Shown here: piece after piece, positions 47,134 through 54,503 of the stretch
How positions within the stretch are numbered: the first letter of the stretch is position 1
How the letters are laid out: the number at the start of each line of letters is the position of its first letter
Source of the DNA: Microbacterium sp. p3-SID336
GTDB taxonomy: Bacteria; Actinomycetota; Actinomycetes; Actinomycetales; Microbacteriaceae
DNA length: 64,000 nt
Direction of reading: 5' to 3'
Assembly: GCF_025143365.1 (NCBI RefSeq)
Contig: NZ_JALXPE010000018.1
Coordinates: 1-64,000, forward strand
Notes under the pieces: generated by a model
Told to the model about the DNA's origin: nothing
The model's input: only the letters and a program-made list of their open reading frames with translations
Databases searched by the model: none
Translations under genes and position numbers: made by a program

Positions 47134-48752
47134 GCGTGCGACCTGTCGTCGATGAGGGTGCGCAGCAGCTCGGCGGTGCGCTGCGGGTCCTGACGCGTGA
47201 GGGCGCCGATCTCCGCGCGGCGGCGCTCCAGGCTGACCTGGGCCGGCTCCGGGTCGGGCTCGGGGTCGAGGTCGGGCGTGGCCTCCAGGAACGCGAGGGG
47301 CGTGGTGGGGGCCTCCAGCACGGCGGTGGGCGCCTCGGCCGACAGGGCGGACAGGGCGGGCGGCCGGTCGCCGAACAGCTGGTCGAACTCCTCGACGCCT
47401 CCGGCCTTGCGGCGGGCGCGGATGATCAGCCAGGCGACCGCGGCCACGAGCGGGATGGCGATCGCGGCGGCGATGATGATCGTGTTGAGCAGGGCGCCCT
47501 GGCGCGCCGCCTCCTCCGCCTCCTTCGCGGCCTGCAGCGCGGCCTGCGCGGACTCGGCGTCGGTCTTGCTGAAGGAGACGAGCTCGACGGTGAGGTCGTC
47601 GCCCCGGGCGCGGTCGATGCCGGCGGCGGTGGCGACGAGCTCGCTGAGCTGGGCGGAGCTGAGGTCGCCCCCGGCACCGGAGTCCACCGCAACCGACACG
47701 GACTGGCGCAGCACGGTGCCCGCGGGGGTGGAGGTGCTCTGCGTCGCCTTGTTGACGGCGTTGGTGCGGGCTTCCTCGGTGGCGGTGTACGTGCCGTCGC
47801 CGTTCTCCGACGGCACGGCGATGTTGTCGGGGCCGAGCACGCCGGCGTTCGAGGAGGAGCCGTTGCTGTTCTGCTCGCGGATCTCCTCGGTGAGCGGCGG
47901 CGCGCCCTCGGCGGGGGTGTAGGTCTCCTCGATGCGCTCGTTCACGGACCGGTCGATCTCGGCCACCACGGTCACGGTGGCGTTGCCGGGCCCGACGACC
48001 GTGTCGAGCATCTGCTGCACGCTGGCCGCGACCCTGGCCTCGTAGTCTCCGGCCTGCTGGTCGATGCCGCCCGTGGAGCCGACGCCGACGGCCGACAGCG
48101 TGCGCCCGGTCTGATCGACCACGGCCACGTTCTCCGGCTTCATGCCGCTGACCGCCGCGGAGGTGAGGTGCACGATCGCCTCGACCTGCTTGGGGTCCAG
48201 CGTGCTGCTGCCCGCCGTCTCCACGAACACCGACGCCGTCGCGTCGATCTTCTCCGAGACGAACACGCTCTCCTCGGGGATCGCGAGTTGCACCGATGCG
48301 GCCGAGACGCCGTCGATCGCGGAGATCGTCGCGGCGAGCTCGCCCTCGATGGCGCGCTTGTAGGTGACCGACTGCTGGAACTCGGACGTGGTGACGCCCA
48401 TGTCGTCGAGCAGGGAGTAGCCGGCCGATCCGGCGCTGGGCAGCCCGGCGGAGGCCGCGACGAGGCGCTGGTCGTAGACGTCCTTCTCCGGCACGAGCAC
48501 GGTGGCCCCGCCGTCGGCGAGCTCGTAGGGAACGGAGGCGGAGCGCAGCTGCTCGACCACGGCGTTCGCATCGGAGGCGCTCAGCCCGGAGAACAGGGGT
48601 GTGTAGGTGGGGCGGCTGAGCCAGGTGGTCAGCGCGATGACGCCGAGGGCGAGCACGGCGATGCCGATGATGGCGATGGTGCGCTGCGCGAGCGTGAACC
48701 CGGCGATCACGCGCCGGATCCGCTGGAACGCGCCGGCGACTGCCGGGGGCAT
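47130..48752 (-). CDS. fliF: Flagellar MS-ring protein FliF
   Basis: A 540-residue MS-ring subunit with two membrane helices (about 24-44 and 440-462). Ring-building motifs TWLSRPTYTPLFSGLSASDA, VYDQRLVAASAGLPSAG and KRAIEGELAATISAIDGVSAASVQLAIPEESVF by position are conserved, as is the periplasmic VNERIEETYTPAEG-like region. The cytoplasmic tail binds FliG. The ATG at 48752 shares one base with the fliE stop; longer readings cover fliE and flgC and are rejected. Confidence 0.95.
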   Translation of the reverse strand: MPPAVAGAFQRIRRVIAGFTLAQRTIAIIGIAVLALGVIALTTWLSRPTYTPLFSGLSASDANAVVEQLRSASVPYELADGGATVLVPEKDVYDQRLVAASAGLPSAGSAGYSLLDDMGVTTSEFQQSVTYKRAIEGELAATISAIDGVSAASVQLAIPEESVFVSEKIDATASVFVETAGSSTLDPKQVEAIVHLTSAAVSGMKPENVAVVDQTGRTLSAVGVGSTGGIDQQAGDYEARVAASVQQMLDTVVGPGNATVTVVAEIDRSVNERIEETYTPAEGAPPLTEEIREQNSNGSSSNAGVLGPDNIAVPSENGDGTYTATEEARTNAVNKATQSTSTPAGTVLRQSVSVAVDSGAGGDLSSAQLSELVATAAGIDRARGDDLTVELVSFSKTDAESAQAALQAAKEAEEAARQGALLNTIIIAAAIAIPLVAAVAWLIIRARRKAGGVEEFDQLFGDRPPALSALSAEAPTAVLEAPTTPLAFLEATPDLDPEPDPEPAQVSLERRRAEIGALTRQDPQRTAELLRTLIDDRSHA

Positions 48753-49057
48753 CAGGCCTGCATCCGCATGATCTCGTTGAACGCGTCGACGCCCTTGTTG
48801 CGCACGGCGGCGACGAGTTCGAGGGTGACCGCCGCGCGGGAGGACGCGATCATGGCGGCGTGGATGTCCTCCAGGTCTCCCGTGACGGCGGCGACCTTGA
48901 GCTTGTCGGAGTCGGACTGCAGCGAGCGCAGCTCGTCGATCGCGCCGGTGATGCTGTTCGCGAACGCCGTGTCGTCGCCGGTCTTCGCGCCCGTGACCGG
49001 GGAGGTGGTGAGGCCGAGGGAGGAGGCGACCGCCTCGATGCCAGAGATCGCGCTCAT
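48752..49057 (-). CDS. fliE: Flagellar MS-ring/rod adapter FliE
   Basis: A 101-residue FliE: central NSITGAIDELRSLQSDSDKL, then the conserved IHAAMIASSRAAVTLELVAAVRNKGVDAFNEIMRMQ end (by position), which links the MS ring to the rod. ATG at 49057 overlaps the flgC stop (ATGA). Length and gene order flgB-flgC-fliE are standard. Confidence 0.94.
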   Translation of the reverse strand: MSAISGIEAVASSLGLTTSPVTGAKTGDDTAFANSITGAIDELRSLQSDSDKLKVAAVTGDLEDIHAAMIASSRAAVTLELVAAVRNKGVDAFNEIMRMQA

Positions 49058-49449
49058 GCGTTGCGTCCGATCTGCAGGGCCGATTCGTAGGTCGTGCGGG
49101 CGCGGTCGACGATGGCGGCACTGGCCTGGTAGCCGCGCTGCGCGAGGATCAGCTGGCTCATCTGGTCTCCGAGGTCGATGTCGGGGTAGCGCACGTAGCC
49201 GGCGGCGTCGGCGAGCGGGTGGTCGGGCTGGTGCACGAGGCGGCCTTCGGCGCTGCCCTGCACGGTGCCCGCGACGTACACGCCGGGGGACTGCGCGCCG
49301 CTCTGCGCGAGGATGTAGCGCGCCCGGAACGCGGCCCCGTCGGTCGCGGTGACCGTGTTGATGTTGGAGATGTTGTCGCTGATGGCGTCGAGCCACTTGC
49401 GGTGCACGGTCAGGCCGGTGCCGGCGATGCCGATCGCGTCGAAGGTCAT
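49054..49449 (-). CDS. flgC: Flagellar basal-body rod protein FlgC
   Basis: A 131-residue rod subunit. The N-terminal AIGIAGTGLTVHRKWLDAISDNISNINT and C-terminal VRYPDIDLGDQMSQLILAQRGYQASAAI segments are the paired rod signatures that form the helical core. ATG at 49449 overlaps the flgB stop. The other rod genes flgF and flgG are not in the window. Confidence 0.95.
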   Translation of the reverse strand: MTFDAIGIAGTGLTVHRKWLDAISDNISNINTVTATDGAAFRARYILAQSGAQSPGVYVAGTVQGSAEGRLVHQPDHPLADAAGYVRYPDIDLGDQMSQLILAQRGYQASAAIVDRARTTYESALQIGRNA

Positions 49450-49787
49450 GAGGTCCTCATCGCGGTGCGCATCGACGAGAACGAGCCGTTCACGGCCTGC
49501 GTGGCGAACTGGTAGCGCAGCATGGTGTCGATGCTGGAGAGCGTCTCGGTGTCGAGGTTCACGTTGTTGCCGTTGAGCCGGGTGGGCTCCAGCGAGGTGC
49601 CGACGGTCGCGGTGACCCGGCCGTCCCCGCGGGCCACCGAGTCGGCGAGCGCCTCCTCGAACCGCACGCGCTTGGCGTGGTAGTCGGGGGTGTTGATGTT
49701 GGCGATGTTGTCGGCGATGGCGCGCTGGCGCAGCGAGAGTCCATCGAGCGCGCTCGACAGCGCGGTGATGGTCACAGAGTCGAACAC
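49446..49787 (-). CDS. flgB: Flagellar basal-body rod protein FlgB
   Basis: A 113-residue rod subunit beginning VFDSVTITALSSALDGLSLRQRAIADNIANINTPDYHAKRV (by position), the family signature. The GTG at 49787 is chosen because GGGGAG lies seven bases upstream; an ATG at 49847 would add 20 residues that match nothing. First gene of the eleven-gene block to flgE, with a promoter at 49864-49890 and a ~70-base leader. Confidence 0.94.
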   Translation of the reverse strand: MFDSVTITALSSALDGLSLRQRAIADNIANINTPDYHAKRVRFEEALADSVARGDGRVTATVGTSLEPTRLNGNNVNLDTETLSSIDTMLRYQFATQAVNGSFSSMRTAMRTS

Positions 49788-49863
49788 GAACCGGCTCCCC
49801 GTGTGTGGGTGGAAGTGGCCGATCCCTGGCCGAGTCTTGCGAGCCATCCGTGCTCACGGTGCA

Positions 49864-49890
49864 CTGTCGGCCGCCGCGACGGTTTCGTTA
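49864..49890 (-). promoter_or_regulatory. FliA/WhiG-type promoter of the flgB-flgE operon
   Basis: Minus strand TAAC (49890-49887), 15 bases, GCCGACAG (49871-49864), identical in both boxes to the flbD promoter and located just past the fliT stop. Confidence 0.75.
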
Positions 49891-49899
49891 GGAGTCCGT

Positions 49900-50196
49900 T
49901 CAGCCGTCCACGTCGAGGTAGGCGGGCGCGTCGGGAGGCTGCGGGGCCGGCACGCGCCGGACGGCGCCGAGGTGCTGGCGCAGACCGTCGAGGTCGGTGC
50001 GGGTGCGGTCCATGGCGGCACGCTGTCTGTCGATCACCGCGCGTGCGCGATCGGCGAGGTGTGCGGGCAGCGGGGTCTCCGGCTGCGTCCACGGCTGCAG
50101 GTCGTGCGCGGCGGCTGTGCCCTCCGGCGCGTCGAGGATGCGGTTCGCGTCCTCCTCCATGCGGTCCAGCAGCTGCTCCCAGTGCTCCGCGCTCAC
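49900..50196 (-). CDS. FliT-like flagellar chaperone
   Basis: A 98-residue helical protein (HWEQLLDRMEEDANRILD, then HLADRARAVIDRQRAAMDRTRTDLDGLRQHLGAVRR by position) right after fliS, where the FliD chaperone FliT is normally found. Its length and all-helical character fit FliT, though similarity by eye is weak. The GTG at 50196 overlaps the fliS stop (GTGA). The flgB promoter begins immediately beyond its 3' end. Confidence 0.62.
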   Translation of the reverse strand: MSAEHWEQLLDRMEEDANRILDAPEGTAAAHDLQPWTQPETPLPAHLADRARAVIDRQRAAMDRTRTDLDGLRQHLGAVRRVPAPQPPDAPAYLDVDG

Positions 50197-50585
50197 CCGC
50201 GGCCCTCCGCGAGCGACCGGGATGCCTCGTGCCAGGCGTCGCGTAGCGGCGCCACGATCTCGCGGCAGGCGTGGGTGCGTTCGGGGTCGCGGCCGATGTT
50301 CGCGCCGATCAGCGTCTGCGTCAGGTACACGTAGAGCGAGCGGAGGCCGGCGCTGCCGCTCCACTCGTCCGTCAGCGAGGAGGTGAGCTCGGCGACGATG
50401 GCCTGCGCATGCTGCAGCTGCGCATGCGCCTCGGTCCAGTCCGCGGCGCGCTGGGCGGTCTCTGCGCGCTCGATGTCGAGCAGCAGCCGGTCGTAGAGCA
50501 TGGTGACCAGGCGCTCCGGCGGGGCGGAGAGGATGGCGTCCTCGCGGTAGCGCTGCTGGGCGCGCAGGGCTGCATTCATGCTCAT
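50193..50585 (-). CDS. fliS: Flagellin chaperone FliS
   Basis: A 130-residue helical chaperone. RAQQRYREDAILSAPPERLVTMLYDRLLLDIERA by position is the FliS signature, and the second half holds the SLYVYLTQTLIGANIGRDPER segment. It binds the flagellin C-terminus before export. ATG at 50585 overlaps the fliD stop (ATGA); a second ATG lies two codons in. Confidence 0.94.
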   Translation of the reverse strand: MSMNAALRAQQRYREDAILSAPPERLVTMLYDRLLLDIERAETAQRAADWTEAHAQLQHAQAIVAELTSSLTDEWSGSAGLRSLYVYLTQTLIGANIGRDPERTHACREIVAPLRDAWHEASRSLAEGRG

Positions 50586-51970
50586 GACCCCGAGCCGGAG
50601 CGGCTGCTGGGCAGCGCGCTGATCTGCGAGGCGAGGTACGACGACTGCGACTGCATCTCGGAGAGCATGACCTCGAGGCGGGCGTAGGTGCGCTCCAGCG
50701 AGGCCTTGCGCTGTGCGAGGCGGACGTCCCACCGCTGCATCTGCTCGCCGAGGCTCTTGACCTCGCTCTCCTGGCCGGTGATGCGCGAGGTGAGCAGGCC
50801 GTCGTACTTGTCGGAGTAGGCGGTCGCGGTCTGCTCGATGCGGGCGGCGACGGCGGTGACGAGTCCGCCCACCGCGTCGGGGTCCTTCGCGAGCGCTTCC
50901 GCGAACTTCTTCTCGTCGAAGGTGAGCTTGCCGTACATGTCGGTCGAGATGCCGATGCTGGACGGGGAGACGCCGTCGACGGGGAGCTGCACGGCGTCGG
51001 CGAGTGCGGTGCGCATGGCGCGGATCGTGCTGTCGCCGGTGAAGACGCCCAGGGTCGTCTTCTCCCCTTGAGCGCCGGCGACGGTGGCCTTCGAGCCGTT
51101 GTCGATGCGGGTGAAGATGTCGGTGACGAGGGCGATGAAGTCCTTCGTCGCGGTGGTGCGGGCCGCGCTGTCGACCGCGACCGTGACGGTGACCGGGGTG
51201 GGGGAGGCGGTGGAGACGGTGACGTCGACGCCTTCGAACAGATCGGTGAAGGTGTTGCTCGCCGAGGTGAGCACCTGTTCGGCGCCGGTGCCGGCCCACA
51301 GGCGGACCTGGGCGTCGGTGCCGGTGGCGATCACGGCGGCCCCGGTCTCGGTGGCGAGGTCGACGGCGGTTCCCCCGGTCACGGCGGCGAGGTCGCCGCG
51401 GTAGACGCGGAACTGGCCCGCCTGGCCGGACTCTTCGGCGCGCAGCTGAAGGCGGTGCAGGGGGTTTCCGTCGGCGTCGCGTCCTGCGGGCACCGCGGTG
51501 GCGACGATGCCGGTGTCGGCGTCGTTGATGGCTTGGGCGATGTCCTGCATCGACGAGGAGTCGGCCTGGATCTGCACGCGCTCCCCTGCCGCGTTCTCCA
51601 GGGTGAGCACGGGCGGGTCGGCGGGCCAGCTCCGCGCGGCGGCGGTGATGACGGTGTGGCTCTGGGCGACGCGGTCCACGACGATGTCGGTGGAGAGGGG
51701 GACGGCTCCCGCGCGCAGCGCGACCTTGACGGTCTCCGACGACGCAGCGCCGGTGAAGCGGTCGAGGCCGCCGGGGACGGCGGCCTTCTCGGCGGCGGCC
51801 GCGAGGTTCTGCACGGCCGTATTCAGTGTGCGCAGCTGCGTCATGACGACGTTCTTGTCGTCGATCTTGGCCTTGAGCAGCGTGCGCGGGATCGCGTGCA
51901 CGTCCATCAGCGCCTTGATGACCTCGGTGGTCTTCAGGCCGGAGACGAGGCCGTCGAGCGAGAGCGACAT
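50582..51970 (-). CDS. fliD: Flagellar filament cap protein FliD
   Basis: A 462-residue cap protein. The N-terminal LDGLVSGLKTTEVIKALMDV and the C-terminal coiled region (SDKYDGLLTSRITGQESEVKSLGEQMQRWDVRLAQRKASLERTYARLEVMLSEMQSQSSYL by position) are the paired FliD termini; the middle is a variable exposed domain with a GDSTIRAMRTAL segment. AAGGGA precedes the ATG. Follows fliC after a hairpin, so it is probably read through or separately transcribed. Confidence 0.94.
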   Translation of the reverse strand: MSLSLDGLVSGLKTTEVIKALMDVHAIPRTLLKAKIDDKNVVMTQLRTLNTAVQNLAAAAEKAAVPGGLDRFTGAASSETVKVALRAGAVPLSTDIVVDRVAQSHTVITAAARSWPADPPVLTLENAAGERVQIQADSSSMQDIAQAINDADTGIVATAVPAGRDADGNPLHRLQLRAEESGQAGQFRVYRGDLAAVTGGTAVDLATETGAAVIATGTDAQVRLWAGTGAEQVLTSASNTFTDLFEGVDVTVSTASPTPVTVTVAVDSAARTTATKDFIALVTDIFTRIDNGSKATVAGAQGEKTTLGVFTGDSTIRAMRTALADAVQLPVDGVSPSSIGISTDMYGKLTFDEKKFAEALAKDPDAVGGLVTAVAARIEQTATAYSDKYDGLLTSRITGQESEVKSLGEQMQRWDVRLAQRKASLERTYARLEVMLSEMQSQSSYLASQISALPSSRSGSGS

Positions 51971-51996
51971 GCGGATTCCCTTCGGTGCGGAAGGGC

Positions 51997-52023
51997 CCGG
52001 GCGACGGTCGCGCCGTCACCCGG
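51997..52023 (-). terminator. Terminator or attenuator after fliC
   Basis: Minus-strand stem CCGGGTGACGG / CCGTCGCCCGG (one G-U pair) with a 5-base loop, 32 bases after the fliC stop and 27 before the fliD ATG. It may allow high flagellin and lower fliD expression. Confidence 0.65.
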
Positions 52024-52054
52024 ACCCCGGTGTGGTTCCGTGCTGCGGTGTGGA

Positions 52055-52885
52055 TCAGCGCAGCAGCTGGAGCACGCCCTGGTTGGCCTGGTTGGCCTGC
52101 GCCAGCATCGCCGTTCCCGCCTGCGACAGGATGTTCGCCGACGTGAACTTGACCATCTCGGACGCCATGTCGGTGTCGCGGATCCGGCTCTCGGCGGCGG
52201 CCAGGTTCTCGGCCGACACGTTGAGGCTGTTGATGGTCGACTCGAAGCGGTTCTGCAGCGCACCGTAGCCGGCACGTGCCGTCGAGACCGCCTGGATCTG
52301 CGTGTCGATGCCCGCGAGCGCCGCACCGTAGGTCGCCGCGTCGGTCATGGTGCCGGCGAGCGTCTCGATGGTGGTGCCGAGGTTGGCGAAGTTGGTCAGG
52401 CCGACCGAGATCTGGTCCTCGGCGGCGACCGCGCCCGCACCCACCTGGAACGTCAGCGTCGTGCCGCCCGAGAGCAGCTTGATGCCGTTGAAGTTGGTGC
52501 TGTCGGCGATCCGAGTGAGCTCGTCGGCGAGGGCGCCGATCTCGGTCTGGATCGCTTCGCGCGACTTCGCGTTGTTCGAGTCGTTCGCGCCCTGAGCGGT
52601 CAGGTCGCGCACGCGCTGCAGGATGGAGTGCACCTCGGTCAGGGCGCCTTCTGCGGTCTGGATGACCGAGATGCCGTCCTGGGCGTTGCGAGCCGCGACG
52701 TTCAGGCCGTTGACCTGCGAACGCAGGCCCTCGGAGATCGCGAGGCCGGCGGCGTCGTCCGCTGCGCGGTTGATGCGGAGACCGCTCGAGAGCTTCTCGA
52801 GCGACTTCGACAGGTCGTTCTGCGTGTTGGACAGGTTGCGGTAGGCGTTGAGCGCGCCCACGTTGGTGTTGATCTGCATACCCAT
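52055..52885 (-). CDS. fliC: Flagellin
   Basis: A short 276-residue flagellin made mainly of the D0/D1 core: N-terminal MQINTNVGALNAYRNL, LEKLSSGLRINRAADDAAG and C-terminal SRIRDTDMASEMVKFTSANILSQAGTAMLAQANQANQGVLQLL by position. The variable outer domain is very small. ATG at 52885 with GGAGG eight bases upstream; a second ATG two codons in is possible. Driven by a FliA-type promoter, with two CsrA sites in its leader. Confidence 0.96.
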   Translation of the reverse strand: MGMQINTNVGALNAYRNLSNTQNDLSKSLEKLSSGLRINRAADDAAGLAISEGLRSQVNGLNVAARNAQDGISVIQTAEGALTEVHSILQRVRDLTAQGANDSNNAKSREAIQTEIGALADELTRIADSTNFNGIKLLSGGTTLTFQVGAGAVAAEDQISVGLTNFANLGTTIETLAGTMTDAATYGAALAGIDTQIQAVSTARAGYGALQNRFESTINSLNVSAENLAAAESRIRDTDMASEMVKFTSANILSQAGTAMLAQANQANQGVLQLLR

Positions 52886-52893
52886 GAGGGTTT

Positions 52894-52930
52894 CCTCCGT
52901 GATGTGATGAACAGGGGACCGTCCGTGGTC
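52894..52930 (-). promoter_or_regulatory. Two CsrA-binding sites in the fliC leader
   Basis: On the minus strand CACGGACG (52927-52920) and CACGGAGG (52901-52894) both match CANGGANG exactly. The first is displayed in the hairpin GACC-ACGGAC-GGTC (52930-52917); the second contains the fliC ribosome binding site GGAGG. Spacing is about 26 bases. This is the arrangement used by CsrA to block flagellin translation in Bacillus subtilis. Confidence 0.72.
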
Positions 52931-52942
52931 TCCTGTCCTCAC

Positions 52943-52969
52943 CTATCGGCGGAGGCGGCGGCGGCGTTA
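52943..52969 (-). promoter_or_regulatory. FliA/WhiG-type promoter of fliC
   Basis: Minus strand TAAC (52969-52966), 15 bases, GCCGATAG (52950-52943). Predicted leader about 50 bases, covering both CsrA sites. Confidence 0.8.
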
Positions 52970-52980
52970 GCCGCGCAGGG

Positions 52981-53784
52981 CTACGCGGGCGCGGGCGTGC
53001 GGAACACCTCGCCGATCCTGGCCCCGGCGGCCTCGGCGATGCGGGCGAAGTAGGCGTCGCGCGCGGCGGGGGAGACGCGCGTCGTCGCGGTCGGCTCCGT
53101 GTTCCCTTCGGCGAAGTAGCGGTCCAGTGCGTCCCTCAGCAGGCGCACGGCCTCGGAGCGCTGCTGCGACACCGCGGAATGCGTGACGCCGAGCTCTTCG
53201 GCGATCTCTTTCACGGCACGCTCCTCGATGTACACGGCGGTCACGATGCGGCGCATGCGCTCCGGCAGTGCGGCGATCGCGTGCTCCAACACCTCGCGCC
53301 GCTCGCCGACGAGCGCGGACTCCTCCGGGAGGGGGATGTCGGCGACGATGTCGCGGGCGGCCGGGTCGTCGAGGGGGGACACCGTGCGGGCGGCATCGGC
53401 GAGGGCTTCGCTGACCGCCTCCTTCGGCGAGCCCATGGCGGTGGCGATCTCGGCGACGGTCGCGGTCCTGCCGAGCGCCGCGGTGAGGGTGTCGCGCACG
53501 GCGACGGTCTCCTTGATGCGCTTGCGGATGCCGCGGGACGCCCAGTCCATGGCCCGCATCTCGTCGGCGAACGCGCCGAGGATGCGCCGCCGGGCGTACG
53601 CGCCGAACGGGACGCCGAGCGCGGGGTCGTACGCGTCGGCTGCGGTGACGAGCGCGAGCGCGCCGACGGCGGCGAGCTCCTCGCGGGGGATGTGGGTTGC
53701 CCGAGCATGGGTGTCCGCAGCGAGATAGCCGACCAGGGGGAGGTTGGCCTCGACGAGGCGGTTGCGCTCAGCGCGCGACGACAT
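52981..53784 (-). CDS. fliA: Flagellar sigma factor, FliA/WhiG family
   Basis: A 267-residue alternative sigma factor. Region 2: RLVEANLPLVGYLA, EELAAVGALALVTAADAYDPALGVPFGAYARRRILGAFADEMRAMDW by position; region 3 with RIKETVAVRDTLTAALGRTATVAEIATAMG; region 4 with AALPERMRRIVTAVYIEERAVKEIAEELGVTHSAVSQQRSEAVRLLRDAL. This is the sigma-28 class that reads the TAAC/GCCGAyAG promoters around it. A C-terminal tail of ~35 residues is extra. ATG 53784 is chosen over starts at 53826 and 53844 by domain boundaries; the ribosome binding site is poor. No flgM anti-sigma gene is in the window. Confidence 0.9.
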   Translation of the reverse strand: MSSRAERNRLVEANLPLVGYLAADTHARATHIPREELAAVGALALVTAADAYDPALGVPFGAYARRRILGAFADEMRAMDWASRGIRKRIKETVAVRDTLTAALGRTATVAEIATAMGSPKEAVSEALADAARTVSPLDDPAARDIVADIPLPEESALVGERREVLEHAIAALPERMRRIVTAVYIEERAVKEIAEELGVTHSAVSQQRSEAVRLLRDALDRYFAEGNTEPTATTRVSPAARDAYFARIAEAAGARIGEVFRTPAPA

Positions 53785-53902
53785 GGGGGATGATCCACCT
53801 CTCTGGATGCACTCCGGAAGCTCCATGGCGAGGAGCAGATGCACATATCACATAAGGCGCGATCTGTACATGGGGAGAACTGCCCACCGCCGTTCCACAT
53901 AG

Positions 53903-53929
53903 TAACCTTATGGGCGCGGCGGCCGATAG
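53903..53929 (+). promoter_or_regulatory. FliA/WhiG-type promoter of flgN-flgK-flgL-fliW
   Basis: TAAC (53903-53906), 15 bases, GCCGATAG (53922-53929), identical boxes to the fliC promoter. Leader of about 70 bases to flgN. Confidence 0.78.
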
Positions 53930-53932
53930 AGA

Positions 53933-53948
53933 CTTATGAACCGTTAAC
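53933..53948. promoter_or_regulatory. Single copy of the CTTAYGNNSCGTWAAC motif
   Basis: CTTATGAACCGTTAAC, 13 of 16 bases identical to the repeat core at 38103, lying at the predicted transcription start of the flgN operon in the fliA-flgN divergent region. A downstream operator is possible. Confidence 0.4.
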
Positions 53949-54004
53949 AGGCGGGTCGATCGCACCGGCGTTGGGGCGGGGGATCGCTGGGGAACAAGGG
54001 GATC

Positions 54005-54490
54005 ATGGGAGCCAACGAACTATCGATGCAGCTATGGAGAGAGCGTGAGCTCCTCGAGATGCTGCTTTTCAAGCTCGACGAGCAGCAGCTGCTGCTCGCC
54101 GCAGGCCGTTCGCACTGGATACAGTTTGCGGCACGCGAGATCGATCAGGTACTCGATCGGCTGCGCAGTGCCGGATTGGCGCGCGCGGTCGAGGTCGCCG
54201 GGGTCGCCCAGGAGTGGGGCGTCGCGGAAGAGGACGCCACGATCAAGGAGCTGATCGCCCACGCCCCCGAGGGGGCCTGGGGCGATGTGCTGTCCGACCA
54301 CCTGCGCGCGCTCGTGCGGCTCACCGCGGAGGTCGAGCAGATACGCGACTCCACCGCCGAGCAGCTCAGCGGCGTGCTCCGCGCCACGCAGGAGACCATC
54401 GCCGCGCTCGGTCTGGAGACCGGCGAGTACACGACCCGCGGGGATCGCGCCCGCGAGGACGCCGCCCGCATCATCGACACCGAGATGTGA
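54005..54490 (+). CDS. flgN: FlgN-like chaperone for hook-associated proteins
   Basis: A 161-residue all-helical protein. The start LSMQLWRERELLEMLLFKLDEQQLLLAAGRSHWI by position resembles FlgN (LLELLEEEREALLAGD-like core). It lies directly before flgK and flgL, whose products FlgN escorts to the export gate. AAGGGG precedes the ATG. First gene of the FliA-driven plus-strand operon. Confidence 0.8.
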   Translation: MGANELSMQLWRERELLEMLLFKLDEQQLLLAAGRSHWIQFAAREIDQVLDRLRSAGLARAVEVAGVAQEWGVAEEDATIKELIAHAPEGAWGDVLSDHLRALVRLTAEVEQIRDSTAEQLSGVLRATQETIAALGLETGEYTTRGDRAREDAARIIDTEM

Positions 54491-54503
54491 CCGAGAGGGG
54501 ATC

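Noticed and set aside
47136..49352. A 738-codon plus-strand frame opposite fliF-fliE-flgC
   Set aside because: Composition is Gly/Arg/His-rich with no domain; the minus-strand flagellar genes are unambiguous.
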